Positions 46,101 to 54,328 of a stretch of 64,000 bases of DNA are shown here, piece after piece. The DNA is from JAFDZV01 sp035549015 (GTDB lineage: Bacteria > Bacteroidota > Ignavibacteria > OLB7): positions 1 through 64,000 of the forward strand of contig DASZRW010000075.1 of assembly GCA_035549015.1 (NCBI GenBank), in the 5' to 3' direction. The notes beneath the pieces are model-generated. The model saw only the letters and a program-made list of their open reading frames with translations. It was not told where the DNA came from and made no database searches. Position 1 is the stretch's first letter, and each line of letters starts with the position of its first letter. Position numbers and translations under genes: made by a program.

Positions 46101-47060
46101 TGCATCGGATTCCGCAAGCGGCACAAGGACTAGCTGTTCGGCAATCAGTTTATTGGATTGGAGTGGGAGGATACTCTCGGCGACTCCAGGTCGGGTTGAT
46201 ACGATGATCTTCCAGTTTCGCCATTCTACTGTTGCCAACTGCTCCAGAGCAGAACGCAGCAGATTGGGATCATCTGGATCATCTATAGCTATGCATGTCG
46301 GCGTACTGCTGTGCAGGAGATGTACCCATTGCGATGAACGCGCCATAGTTGATGGAAGCGCCCAATACGTTCGACGCCCAGTGGCTGATGCCTCGACAAG
46401 CGCCTCAAAGATTAGTCGAGATTTGCCGATTCCAACTGGACCAACAACCGGTAGCACGCGCTTATCCGATGACATAATGAAATCATGAATATTGCGCTTC
46501 TCGGCTTCACGTCCAATTATTGGCAGCTCCAATGAACAGCCCGTCGACTCATTGCTAATAAGATCGTGTGCTTCCTTGAGACCAATCAGTACGCGATTCT
46601 GCCCGCCGAAGAACACCTCCCGAATGTTCGCATGCTGCTCCAACTTTCGATCCAATATTTCAATTCCCCAGTACGTGGCAATCAGTCCAATTTTTTGAAA
46701 TTCTAGACCAACTTCTTTCCGCCACTTCTTATCATCATTTGGATTGATCGACATGTTTGCAACGAGAATCCACTCTGTCGCACGACGCCAATGATCGTAG
46801 TTAGCATGCTTGTCTCCGCGATATTCCTTGATGTTAGCCAACTCCTTTAGCGCCAAAGGAATAGCGCTACCCATCGTGAGCTCCCGCCGATATTTAGCTT
46901 GGTATACTGTGGTCCCGTCACCGGAACGTGCATCCTGCCCAGCATCCTTACCCGGCCGCCCGAACAACACTATGTCAGGATTCTCTGCATACAGAATTGC
47001 GTGCATTAGTGACTCGAATGCACCGCCATCAGTAATCATGCCCCAATTCGGCGTGGTCAT
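43116..47060 (-). CDS. Mrr-like nuclease-STAND NTPase fusion (Avs-like antiphage candidate)
   Basis: A 1314-residue protein. Residues 10-150 resemble a PD-(D/E)XK/Mrr-type nuclease: Glu16 in FESLMHAIL, Asp43 in AGQD and QAK (54-56) as the QxK variant. Residues ~180-300 are a STAND/AAA-like P-loop NTPase: Walker A GPVGIGKS (207-214), Walker B CIAIDDPD (256-263) and VSTRPG (288-292). The remaining ~900 residues are helical with no recognised catalytic motif and would be the sensor region. This layout is that of Avs-type antiviral sensors, in which phage-protein binding activates the nuclease. The GC content is clearly lower than in the flanks. Confidence 0.85.
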   Translation of the reverse strand: MTTPNWGMITDGGAFESLMHAILYAENPDIVLFGRPGKDAGQDARSGDGTTVYQAKYRRELTMGSAIPLALKELANIKEYRGDKHANYDHWRRATEWILVANMSINPNDDKKWRKEVGLEFQKIGLIATYWGIEILDRKLEQHANIREVFFGGQNRVLIGLKEAHDLISNESTGCSLELPIIGREAEKRNIHDFIMSSDKRVLPVVGPVGIGKSRLIFEALVEASATGRRTYWALPSTMARSSQWVHLLHSSTPTCIAIDDPDDPNLLRSALEQLATVEWRNWKIIVSTRPGVAESILPLQSNKLIAEQLVLVPLAESDAKTLLRGKLTVQLPESWLHSVYQYSRGVPGWMCLIADLANRNDLSSLPSDVAAWANSYVDLCIAQLDSSDHMSARTLLRWVALWGTLSLEDSRDQVELIFLDTQGVPLPRIPDLLKRLVDSRLLRNWGVGKRLYAVEPPIIRDHIVGEWLFNYDENTNRVNHAGKWLVDRIVQGDVPAIDKVLGTISHLTSMRLEDAAGHSFLRPVFESMRTIVQEGTVVDQYRVLALVEKAGYADPESALEVLTAIRNNPKYEATVEGSLWGPQTFTHPSLVTKLPWVVFQVAENVSDPNVARRYLNEFRALLSLESTSSGQVERGKGVTELLDRILRKSKCSPAFASPARGLIQAELTLPNSIGFVEVLLKALLNPEREAVQWTGTWTMTITRQMLVPNSSGWNNLIELRNEVWEVLRTSTDSDVRPRLWRVLAESHHQIHRVAMQEGVKGDASLRYRKILVDDLKHCEAVLKAPPLVLTMEEVTHARNLWSWYLEYGREGDLANQALKCEAVYNNLTPWRMHDFFRFGLPEQLAPETERVVQALRNCENVQCYHDFFEEAERYLQAERNGRKDGMDWVRIASIANDLADQFVPRDIGTTDPLTSYVSSVLALGHIDDSLPWFFAIRICERYIGRAKHSGDEDLVAGELRFLLGMTNTAQWLLFDLYSNAHPESTQPLHKAELDCILELESSFTNHQLFVLLGVFAATDWPRVRPYLIARLEDNREQLVEISNWVGAFVASLYIVSRRYTFDPTSLPIGWILNVITDFCLDGSLLEMYLLTGLRDYCEFKLTMAQLVKLIRSRIELERSRAMDYSFQILPHNFDVGEWCHVDYNRPGDVLAFHEFCALALESSFTSLYSIPKFVAQLDESGQQVASYVEQYLVLNPGIDRRTLAQLACLASAYSETSLAWAAIANPICRMAIDMNRDDRMRIYSGLTRKESGVISSGPGEVPDYYIQRLDDAVRMLQGEPLTSPLRGYREWAVEVAEAELQWERGRAEEDAND
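43130..43136 (-). promoter_or_regulatory. Strong Shine-Dalgarno inside the STAND gene 3' end
   Basis: GAGGAGG on the minus strand, 6 bases from the HEPN-gene ATG. It lies inside the last codons of the STAND gene, so reinitiation or coupled translation is likely. Confidence 0.7.
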
Positions 47061-47152
47061 GCTGCTGTCCCAAAAGACTTTGTTTCGAGAGTTGCGTCAA
47101 CTGACAAGACATGGTGCATGGCGGGGTTCATGAAGACTTCTGTCGCCAATCG

Positions 47153-47160
47153 TACCTTTG
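47153..47160 (+). promoter_or_regulatory. Candidate -7 promoter box
   Basis: TACCTTTG matches TAnnTTTG exactly, about 47 bases before the start of the small plus-strand gene at 47207. Confidence 0.4.
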
Positions 47161-47206
47161 CTTGCGACGCACAAACGTGAATGTACGATGATCAATTGGA
47201 GCCACG

Positions 47207-47614
47207 ATGGCCAAGCGCTCACAATCGGCGACGTCACAGCCTAAGGATCTTGCCTCCGAGCTCCTCGCCCGCACCGGCCGCGCTTCCGATTCCTACGCCA
47301 CAAGCATCCTGGACTCGGAAACCGCCTGGCGCACCCTCTCCTCCCTCTTCCACCCGCTCCCGATCCCGGAGCAGATCAGCTTCCTGAACGCGATCTACAG
47401 CAACCTGCGAACGGAGTACGACCGCCAGTTTGCCGCAGCCGAACAATGGGCTCGCGAGGAAGACCACCCGGGCCCACTAGAGACGACGTTCTGGACGAGC
47501 ATTCGTTGTCGCGGAGTTTTACTCCGCGACCGGGCGAAGGGAGTCGAACCGGCGCGGAGAATTCGTAGATTCATTCCCGCGCCGCATCCTCTCCACCCCA
47601 TGAATTTGATATGA
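47207..47614 (+). CDS. Small hypothetical protein with REP-encoded C-terminus
   Basis: A 135-residue protein. The first ~100 residues look like a genuine helical protein ('AWRTLSSLFHPLPIPEQISF', 'NAIYSNLRTEYDRQFAAAEQ'). Residues ~99-110 ('IRCRGVLLRDRAKG') are translated from a REP palindrome at 47502-47533, after which the sequence becomes Arg/Pro-rich and unlike a normal C-terminus. The natural 3' end may have been replaced by the repeat insertion. Function unknown; it is divergent from the STAND gene. Confidence 0.55.
   Translation: MAKRSQSATSQPKDLASELLARTGRASDSYATSILDSETAWRTLSSLFHPLPIPEQISFLNAIYSNLRTEYDRQFAAAEQWAREEDHPGPLETTFWTSIRCRGVLLRDRAKGVEPARRIRRFIPAPHPLHPMNLI
47502..47533 (+). repeat. 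REP palindrome, type A
   Basis: TTCGTT followed by GTCGCGGAGT-TTT-ACTCCGCGAC, a 10-bp stem with 3-nt loop. Same element as around the RAYT gene; this copy lies inside a coding frame. Confidence 0.85.
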
Positions 47615-47757
47615 GCGGCGCATCCTGCATGAATCCATCAGCAGAGGTGAGCGCATCGGAACATGGCCCGCGGTGCCCCGTGCCTGCCCCTGCATCCGTT
47701 CGATATACATACCTGAATTCCGCAATGAAGCTGATCCTACTCTTTGCACGGCCCACC

Positions 47758-50304
47758 ATGGCCGGCCGCCGCTTTGCCCTTCTCCTTCCAGCATTATCCG
47801 TCGCGCTCTGCAGCGCAGGCTGCGTTGTTCTGAGACCGGTATACACTCCGCCCTCCCGCGATCTCGGCAACGGCGTTGTTGCCTACGACCACCCGGCATT
47901 CGAAAACACGGTGACCTGGTTCGGATGGCTCTCCTACCTGGCCGGCACGGGCGCGGGCGCATATGGCGGCTACAAATCCAATATCGCGCTGCCGTGGGAT
48001 TCGGCCGGAAACAACACCGTGAAACCCGTCGGCAATGCCTTTCTCGGCGGCGTCGCGGGATTTGCCGCAACGGGTCTCCTGACGTGGGCCTTCGGCGGAG
48101 GAAGCCCGCCCCCCGTCAGGGGGGAGAACGCCGGGCGATGGCTTCGCAAGATGGATGATGATCTGCTCCTTATCCGCGAGGTGCGCGAATCCAACCCGCT
48201 CGAGGTATTGCTCGCAATTCACAAGAATGCGGACGCCACCTTCGCGATCAGAACGCCGGCGGATGCGCGGATGTTTGCCGCCCTCTTTCCCGAGAGTTCC
48301 TACCGGGATTCCGTTGCACTTCGCGCAACGCGTACGATACCGCGCGACAGCCTTTCAATGCTGGAGCCCCTCTTCCCCTCACCCGCCGTGACGGAGGCCG
48401 GACATCAACAGTTTGTCCGCAGAAGCAACACGGTGGCGCAGTATATCGATGCGGCCCGGTTGTACCCGCAATACGCCGGCGAGGCTGCCGACAGCGCGAT
48501 ACGGAAGGCGCGGACGCTCGGCGACGCTCGCGCGCTCCTGCGGGCCTTTCCGGACACGGCGCACGGAAACCGGATTGCCGATATCCTGCTGCCGCGAATC
48601 ACCGATGCGGACGTTGGCGCCTTCATTGAACTATTCCCCTATCATCATGGTGTGCCGGCATTGAAACAACGCCTGCTGGATAGCGCGGCAACGGTTGCGG
48701 ACGTTGCATCCGTCGTGGAACGGTATCCGGACATGCGCGACCGCGCCGAACCGAAGGCAGCGGCAATTGCAGGCACGGTGCCGGAGTACAATCGATATCT
48801 GGCGGCGTTCCCGGCAGGCGCCTCCCGTGATGCGATCGAGCGGAAGCTGGCGCAGGCGATGATGGTCCCGGAGAATCTGGGCGCAAACATCAACAGCTTC
48901 TACAGTGAAATTGCGCCGGTGATATCCCCGGATGGAAAAACCCTGTACTTCGATCGAAAATACTCACCCGACAATACCGGCGGCGACGACGATGCCGACG
49001 AAGTATGGTACTCGACAATCGATGAGGATGGTGGATGGTCCAAGGCCAGAAATATCGGGCGACCAATCAATACGGCATCGCCTTCGGCGGTTCAGTCGGT
49101 AACGCCCGACGGCAACACCTTGCTTGTGGGTGGTTCGTCGACGGCTGCCGCGCAGCTATCGCATCGAACGGCCGATGGCTGGAGCGATCCCGAGGACATT
49201 GCGGTGGACTCGTACTACAACACGAATGATTATTATTCCGTGTTCCTCTCGAACGACAGCAAGACGCTGCTGATGAGCATTCAGCGCGCGGACAGCCGGG
49301 GCGGGCGCGACATATATGTCTCCTTCCGGAAGGATGACGCAACGTGGACGGCGCCGCGGAATCTCGGCCCGACGATCAATACACGGAAGGATGAAGATGC
49401 GCCCTTCCTTGCCTCGGACGGGCGAACCTTGTACTTCTCCTCCGATGGTATTGCCGGCGGTTACGGCGATCGAGATATCTGGATGTCGCGGAGACTGGAC
49501 GACACCTGGAAGAAATGGTCCAGGCCGGTGAATCTCGGCTCGCCGATCAACACATCGGAAAGCGAAAGCTTCTTCTACCTGCCTGCCTCCGGGGACTACG
49601 CCTATTATACCTCCTCCTCGAGTGGTTACGGCAGATCGGATATCTTTCGCGTCGCGCTGCGGCAGGAGGTACGCCCGAACCCCGTGGTGCTGGTTTCCGG
49701 CCGGGTGACCGACCGCAAGACGGGCGCGCCCATTGCCGCAACCATCATCTACGAACGCCTCGACAACGGCAGGGAAGTCGGGCGCGCGCGATCCGAACCG
49801 ACGGCCGGCGCCTACAAGATCGCCCTCCCGGCGGGGGCCAATTATGGGTTTCGGGCCGAGGCGGAGGGGTTCGTGGCGATCAACGACAATCTGGATCTGA
49901 CGAAACTTGCCGGCTATGAGGAACAGCGGCACGATCTGTTGCTGGTGCCGGTTGAAGTGGGCCAGAGCGTCCGGCTCAACAATCTGTTCTTCGATCTCGG
50001 CAAGGCAACGCTTCGGACGGAATCGTTCCCGGAGTTGAACCGCGTCGCCGATCTGTTGAAGGGCACTCCCGCGATGGAAGTCGAGATACAGGGGCACACG
50101 GACAACATCGGCACCGAGGCAACCAACCAGACGCTCTCGGAGAATCGCGCCGAAGCGGTCGCGGTGTATCTGGCGGCGCATGGAATCGACCGAGGCAGAT
50201 TGACGGTGAAGGGGTATGGGGCATCAAAGCCGATCGCCTCCAACGATACCGGCGAGGGGAGGCAGCAGAACCGCCGGGTAGAGTTCACGATCACGAAGAA
50301 ATGA
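47758..50304 (+). CDS. OmpA-family lipoprotein with PD40 propeller and carboxypeptidase-regulatory-like domain
   Basis: An 848-residue protein from the ATG at 47758 (an upstream ATG at 47725 is also possible). The signal 'FALLLPALSVALCSAGC' ends in a lipobox with Cys. A WD40-like PD40 propeller (about residues 370-620) has 'PVISPDGKTLYFDRK', 'PFLASDGRTLYFSSDG' and 'SRDIWMSRR'-type blades. A CarboxypepD_reg-like domain ('VSGRVTDRKTGAPIAATIIY') and a C-terminal OmpA domain ('VEIQGHTDNIGTEATNQTLS') follow. It is a peptidoglycan-linking outer-membrane lipoprotein; related PD40-OmpA proteins occur with T9SS and gliding systems (PorE-like). Confidence 0.92.
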   Translation: MAGRRFALLLPALSVALCSAGCVVLRPVYTPPSRDLGNGVVAYDHPAFENTVTWFGWLSYLAGTGAGAYGGYKSNIALPWDSAGNNTVKPVGNAFLGGVAGFAATGLLTWAFGGGSPPPVRGENAGRWLRKMDDDLLLIREVRESNPLEVLLAIHKNADATFAIRTPADARMFAALFPESSYRDSVALRATRTIPRDSLSMLEPLFPSPAVTEAGHQQFVRRSNTVAQYIDAARLYPQYAGEAADSAIRKARTLGDARALLRAFPDTAHGNRIADILLPRITDADVGAFIELFPYHHGVPALKQRLLDSAATVADVASVVERYPDMRDRAEPKAAAIAGTVPEYNRYLAAFPAGASRDAIERKLAQAMMVPENLGANINSFYSEIAPVISPDGKTLYFDRKYSPDNTGGDDDADEVWYSTIDEDGGWSKARNIGRPINTASPSAVQSVTPDGNTLLVGGSSTAAAQLSHRTADGWSDPEDIAVDSYYNTNDYYSVFLSNDSKTLLMSIQRADSRGGRDIYVSFRKDDATWTAPRNLGPTINTRKDEDAPFLASDGRTLYFSSDGIAGGYGDRDIWMSRRLDDTWKKWSRPVNLGSPINTSESESFFYLPASGDYAYYTSSSSGYGRSDIFRVALRQEVRPNPVVLVSGRVTDRKTGAPIAATIIYERLDNGREVGRARSEPTAGAYKIALPAGANYGFRAEAEGFVAINDNLDLTKLAGYEEQRHDLLLVPVEVGQSVRLNNLFFDLGKATLRTESFPELNRVADLLKGTPAMEVEIQGHTDNIGTEATNQTLSENRAEAVAVYLAAHGIDRGRLTVKGYGASKPIASNDTGEGRQQNRRVEFTITKK

Positions 50305-50542
50305 CGGGCACGTTTTGCCGGCGGTGAAACTCTGCTGCACGCTCCACAATGGAGCGCTTCGCGGAGGCGGCGTGCGGAGCGTGTGGCCTCCTCCTCCTCT
50401 CCTCCCCGCCCGCGAACGGCACAGCCGCCCCGCCACCGCCCTCATCCGGCAAGCATGGCCGGCCGTGCAGAAATGCCGTGGGGCAGGAGGGGCTGTTTGG
50501 GGGTGAGTATCGTTGACGCACCATTAACCAATTTGGGCGCAT

Positions 50543-51172
50543 ATGAGGACTAGTGAGAAGACCTTCGAGCTGAATTTTTGCTCTGATATGGGGCTCCGGT
50601 TACAACACCGGATTCTTTGGTTCGGCTTGACACAGAAGCAGGAAGCGAGATGGGGATTCGATGCATGCATTAAACTTGGGGGTTTCGCATTCTTGTTTCA
50701 ATTCAAGATTTCGAACCAGTTCAATGGCGGCGCCCGACGCTTTTCAGCTCCCCACGATCAAATGCTGAACCTGATCGATCTATGTGGCAGGGCGAGGCGC
50801 TCGGTGTACTACGTGCTGCCGGACTTCGGCACGACAGCGGAGCTCGGCAAGCTCGGTTCGGTGTTGGATCGTACATGGTTTTTGGATGTTGCATCAATTC
50901 CTACACCCGTGCCGACCCCGACAAAAAAGGATGGCACGCCACGAGCCGACGGTCGTCATTTCATAGACATCAACACTTCGGCATGCCCTGCATCTGCCGT
51001 CATTCATTCAGAGCCAATCACTGTCAAACTCTCCTCCTTCGAGGAGGCGATTCAATCTCAGTTCACGGAGGGCAGAGGATTGAGCTCACGTGCGCTGGCT
51101 CGCTTACTTGACTCTCAAGACGGCACGTATCTCATCAAGCGGGAAGCACTATTGGCCATGGTAATTCCCTAG
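50543..51172 (+). CDS. Putative PD-(D/E)XK-fold protein in the accessory island
   Basis: A 209-residue soluble protein of lower GC than its neighbours. Residues 9-55 have Glu9, then 'RWGFDACIKLGGFAFLFQFK' with Asp40 and Gln53-x-Lys55, matching the spacing of the D...(E/Q)xK core of restriction-like nucleases. No other domain was recognised. It lies between the OmpA lipoprotein and a broken GmrSD-like gene, so a defence role is plausible. The start at 50543 is not supported by a clear ribosome binding site. Confidence 0.6.
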   Translation: MRTSEKTFELNFCSDMGLRLQHRILWFGLTQKQEARWGFDACIKLGGFAFLFQFKISNQFNGGARRFSAPHDQMLNLIDLCGRARRSVYYVLPDFGTTAELGKLGSVLDRTWFLDVASIPTPVPTPTKKDGTPRADGRHFIDINTSACPASAVIHSEPITVKLSSFEEAIQSQFTEGRGLSSRALARLLDSQDGTYLIKREALLAMVIP

Positions 51173-51370
51173 GGCGACGAGCGAGACGGTCTGTACAAGG
51201 AGCCGTCGATCTTGGGAACACAACGAAATAACCTCCTAAGCCGGCGATCAAGATCGCTTCAGTGAGATTGCTTTGTCGCTTCGCTCTTCGCACTATCAAA
51301 ACATTGTGTCATTCTATCGGACACATGTAGAACAACCCGCCTATAGATACTTCTTCAAACCTCGGCAACC

Positions 51371-53173
51371 ATGCAAACCCAGAAATACTCCGTCAACCAG
51401 CACCTCATCGGCACCCTGCTCACATGGGTGCAATCCGGCGAGATCGCCATCCCCGAGATCCAGCGCCCGTTCGTGTGGAATTCCACCAAGGTGCGGGACC
51501 TGATGGACTCGCTTTACAAGGGATTCCCCGTTGGCTACATCATCGCCTGGAAGAACCCGAACGTGCGGCTGAAGGATGAGTCGATATCGGAGGGAAAGAA
51601 AGTGCTGATCGATGGGCAGCAGCGCGTGACCGCGCTCGCGGCCGCGCTGCTCGGGCAGAAGGTGGTGAACACGGATTACCGCCGTGTGAACATCCAGATT
51701 GCCTTCCATCCTGTCGACGAACGGTTCGAGGTGCTGAACACGGCCATCCGGAAGGATCCGGCATGGATACCCGACATCGCACCGATCGTCGGAGACCAGA
51801 TGCGCGCCTCAGCCAGATAGTCAATGACTACTGTACGGCCAACCCTGCGGCTGATCGGGACCGTATAGAAGACGCGCTGTACAATCTGAAGGACATCACG
51901 AAGAAGCAGGTTGGCATCATCGAGCTGGACGGCATGCTGGATATCGAGACGGTGACGGAGATTTTCATCCGCATCAACTCCAAGGGTGTGGTGCTCAGCC
52001 AGGCGGATTTCGCAATGTCGAAGATCGCCGCCAACGAAACCTACGGCGGCTCGCTGCTGCGGAAGTGCATCGACTACTTCTGCCACCTCGCCGTAGCACC
52101 GGAGTTCTACCGGCAGATTTCGGAGGAGGACACGGAGTTCGCCGCCACGGAATATCTACCGAAGATCGCGTGGCTGAAAAATGAGAACGACGACCTGTAC
52201 GACCCCGACTACGGCGACCTGCTCCGCGTGGCGTTCACGGCGCAGTTCAGTCGTGGCCGCCTCAGCGAGCTGGTAAGCCTGCTCTCGGGACGCAACTTCG
52301 AGACACGCAGCTTCGAGGAGGAGATCGCGGCCGCCTCGTTCGCGCGGCTTACGACGGGCGTGCTGGAATTCGTCAACGAGACGAACTTCAAGCGGTTCCT
52401 GATGATCGTCAAGAGCGCCGGCTTCATCGACAGTTGGATGCTGCGTTCGAAGAACGCCGTCAACTTCGCCTACATCCTGTATCTGAAGCTGCGCTCCGAG
52501 AGCTTCAACGCCGACGACATCGAGCGCTACGTGCGGCGATGGCTTGCGTTGTCGTTGCTGACCAGCCGATACTCGGGATCGGCGGAATCGCAATTCGATT
52601 TCGACATCAAGAGCCTTTCCGGCGGGCGTTTCCCGGAATACCTGGCTGGCATAGAGGCAGCGGACCTTTCGGATGCGTTCTGGAACGTACGCCTGGTACA
52701 GCAGTTGAACACGGCAAGCCTCAGCAACCCGAGCTTCTCGGTATACCTGGCGGCGCTCTGCCGGAACCAGAGCCGCGGATTCCTCTCACGCGAGATCTCG
52801 GTACGCGAGCTGATTGAACATCGCGGCGACATCCATCACATCTTCCCGAAGGATTACCTGAAGAAGCTGGGCATCAACCGCACCAGCTACAATCAGGTCG
52901 CCAACATGGTGTACATGCAGTCGGAGATCAACGTGAAGGTGGGCAACCGTTCGCCGCGCGAGTACTTCGCGCAGATGGTGGAGCAATGCAACGGCGGCGG
53001 GAAGTCCTACGGCGGCATCGATACGCTGAAGGACCTTCATGCGAACCTTGCCGAGAACGACATGCCGCACGCACGACGTGATGGAGGCCACGGCCGAGGG
53101 ATTCAACACGTTCCTGGAGCAGCGCCGCGTCCTGATGGCCGCACGGCTGCGGAGGTATTACGAGAGCCTGTGA
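51371..53173 (+). pseudogene. GmrSD/DUF262-HNH type IV restriction gene broken by two frameshifts
   Basis: Intact pieces are residues 1-149 in one frame (the DUF262 motif DGQQR at 81-85) and a long following piece in another frame, joined near 51800-51810 where 'RLSQIVNDYC' continues after 'GDQMR'. A second shift near 53065-53075 returns to the first frame, giving a C-terminus 'FNTFLEQRRVLMAARLRRYY' and stop at 53171-53173. The second piece carries 'HRGDIHHIFPKDYLKKLG', an HNH-type motif. Both shifts fall in short GC repeats, so either real decay or a sequence error is possible. The intact family cleaves modified phage DNA. Confidence 0.85.
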
Positions 53174-53272
53174 GGCGTGAGATGCGGCCCCCATCGTCGA
53201 TCGAGGGCGCAGGCAGCGCTCTCTTGTCTTCTGCAGGTTGCTCCTCCGTGCGGAAGAGCGCCGCGATTTCAA

Positions 53273-53304
53273 TTCGTTGTCGCGGAGTTGTACTCCGCGA
53301 CCGG
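53273..53304 (+). repeat. REP palindrome, type A
   Basis: TTCGTT plus GTCGCGGAGT-TGT-ACTCCGCGAC plus CGG; first of the copies 3' of the RAYT gene. Confidence 0.9.
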
Positions 53305-53329
53305 ACGGCAGGCTCTCCCCCGCCGCAAC

Positions 53330-53354
53330 GCCTGGAGTGCAACTCCGGGCGAAC
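53330..53354 (-). repeat. REP palindrome, type B (imperfect)
   Basis: CTGGAGT-GCA-ACTCCGGGC followed by GAAC; read on the minus strand it is GTTC plus stem. A half copy follows at 53361-53378. Confidence 0.8.
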
Positions 53355-53385
53355 ATCGCGGGGCAGCTCCGGGCGAACGCTATCA

Positions 53386-53417
53386 TTCGTTGTCGCGGAG
53401 TTGTACTCCGCGACCGG
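53386..53417 (+). repeat. REP palindrome, type A
   Basis: Identical in 30 positions to the copy at 53273. Confidence 0.9.
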
Positions 53418-53430
53418 GGCATCGGCTCTC

Positions 53431-53460
53431 TTCGTTGTCGCGGAGTTGTACTCCGCGACC
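53431..53460 (+). repeat. REP palindrome, type A
   Basis: Ends two bases before the RAYT stop codon. Confidence 0.9.
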
Positions 53461-53462
53461 TG

Positions 53463-54011
53463 CTACAGCGCCAGCAAATCCAATTCCAGCGGCCCACGCT
53501 CGCCGGTGATATAGTCGCCCGCGCTGGAGTACTGCCAATCCTCCGCTCGCCGTACATAGCCCTTGCGCACCGGGTTGTCGTGAAGATAGTCCAGCTTCTG
53601 ACGGAAGAATCGCTGCGTGTAGATCGCCACCGGATGATAGCCCTCCAACCACAAGGCATATTCATTGCCGCGCCCAGAGCGGCGCGCGGCTTCCATGAAA
53701 TGCTGCAGATGTGTCCCCGCGCGGCTCTCTTCAAGCATGTGCGTCAACACACGCGACGTATGGCGTTTCAGGTCGCGCACGATTCCGGGCAATGCCGCAG
53801 TCGGTTCCGAGGAGATAATCAGATGCGCGTGGTTCGGCATCGCCACATAGGCATGCACGAGCAATCCCTTTTCGGCGCGGCCATGGGCCAGCGCCTCGAT
53901 GAGTACCGTGAATCGTTCGTGCGTGGTGAACACAGCCAGCCAGTCTACCACGGTCCATGTGACGAAATATACATACTCGCCCTCCGCGTAATGCCGATAT
54001 GCGCGCGACAT
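53463..54011 (-). CDS. REP-associated tyrosine transposase (RAYT, Y1 HUH family)
   Basis: A 182-residue protein of the IS200-like Y1 transposase fold. The HUH motif is His61-Ala-His63 in AMPNHAHLII, and the catalytic Tyr142 is in 'LDYLHDNPVRKGYV'. It differs from IS200/IS605 transposases by standing alone between REP palindromes (three type A and one type B 3', one type B and one type C 5'). RAYTs nick and join REP hairpins in vitro and probably spread REPs without transposing themselves. The flanking REPs are the presumed substrates. Confidence 0.93.
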   Translation of the reverse strand: MSRAYRHYAEGEYVYFVTWTVVDWLAVFTTHERFTVLIEALAHGRAEKGLLVHAYVAMPNHAHLIISSEPTAALPGIVRDLKRHTSRVLTHMLEESRAGTHLQHFMEAARRSGRGNEYALWLEGYHPVAIYTQRFFRQKLDYLHDNPVRKGYVRRAEDWQYSSAGDYITGERGPLELDLLAL

Positions 54012-54182
54012 CGCAATCTCCTTGCCTGCACCCGGTGAAATATGTCACGGGCAGACCGGTACAGATCGGGGAGAGCGTGTGGGGTCGATTGGGAAGTGCC
54101 TGTGCAAACAGGCACAACAATGCGGGTGTGCTGAGCCTGCGAGGCTGGGATGTGACAGGAGTGCAACTCCCGTAAATGCGAA

Positions 54183-54209
54183 GCGCCCGGAGTGCAACTC
54201 CGGGCGAAC
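54183..54209 (-). repeat. REP palindrome, type B
   Basis: GCCCGGAGT-GCA-ACTCCGGGC with GAAC at the right (GTTC on the minus strand). A half copy lies at 54216-54233 and a degenerate one at 54157-54174. Confidence 0.85.
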
Positions 54210-54328
54210 ATCTCGGTGCGGCTCCGGGCGAACAAGTCAGGTAACTTCGGCGCCGTTAGGCCGGCTCGCCGGGATGTGCGCCGTTGTGTGCTGCGCTTCC
54301 AATTCGTTGTCGCGGAGTGTCCGGCCAG

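Noticed and set aside
47541..47560. GGAGTCGAACC, resembling a tRNA T-arm on the minus strand
   Set aside because: The T-stem pairs poorly and no acceptor, D or anticodon arms fit around it.
47611..47757. Longer start of the OmpA lipoprotein
   Set aside because: The extra N-terminus is not signal-like and would hide the lipoprotein signal; the ATG at 47758 (or 47725) fits better.
51800..51820. Programmed frameshift in the GmrSD-like gene
   Set aside because: No slippery heptamer or stimulatory structure was seen, and a second unrelated shift occurs 1.2 kb later; decay or error is simpler.
53273..53460. Regularly spaced repeats resembling a short CRISPR array
   Set aside because: The repeats are perfect hairpins of two different classes in opposite orientations, spacing varies (about 45-57), other copies are scattered, no cas genes are present, and a RAYT gene adjoins them.
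51763..53514. A complete 583-residue GmrSD-like gene starting at 51763
   Set aside because: The DUF262 DGQQR motif lies upstream in another frame, and the last ~120 residues (after 53075) are out of frame and run through REP sequence.
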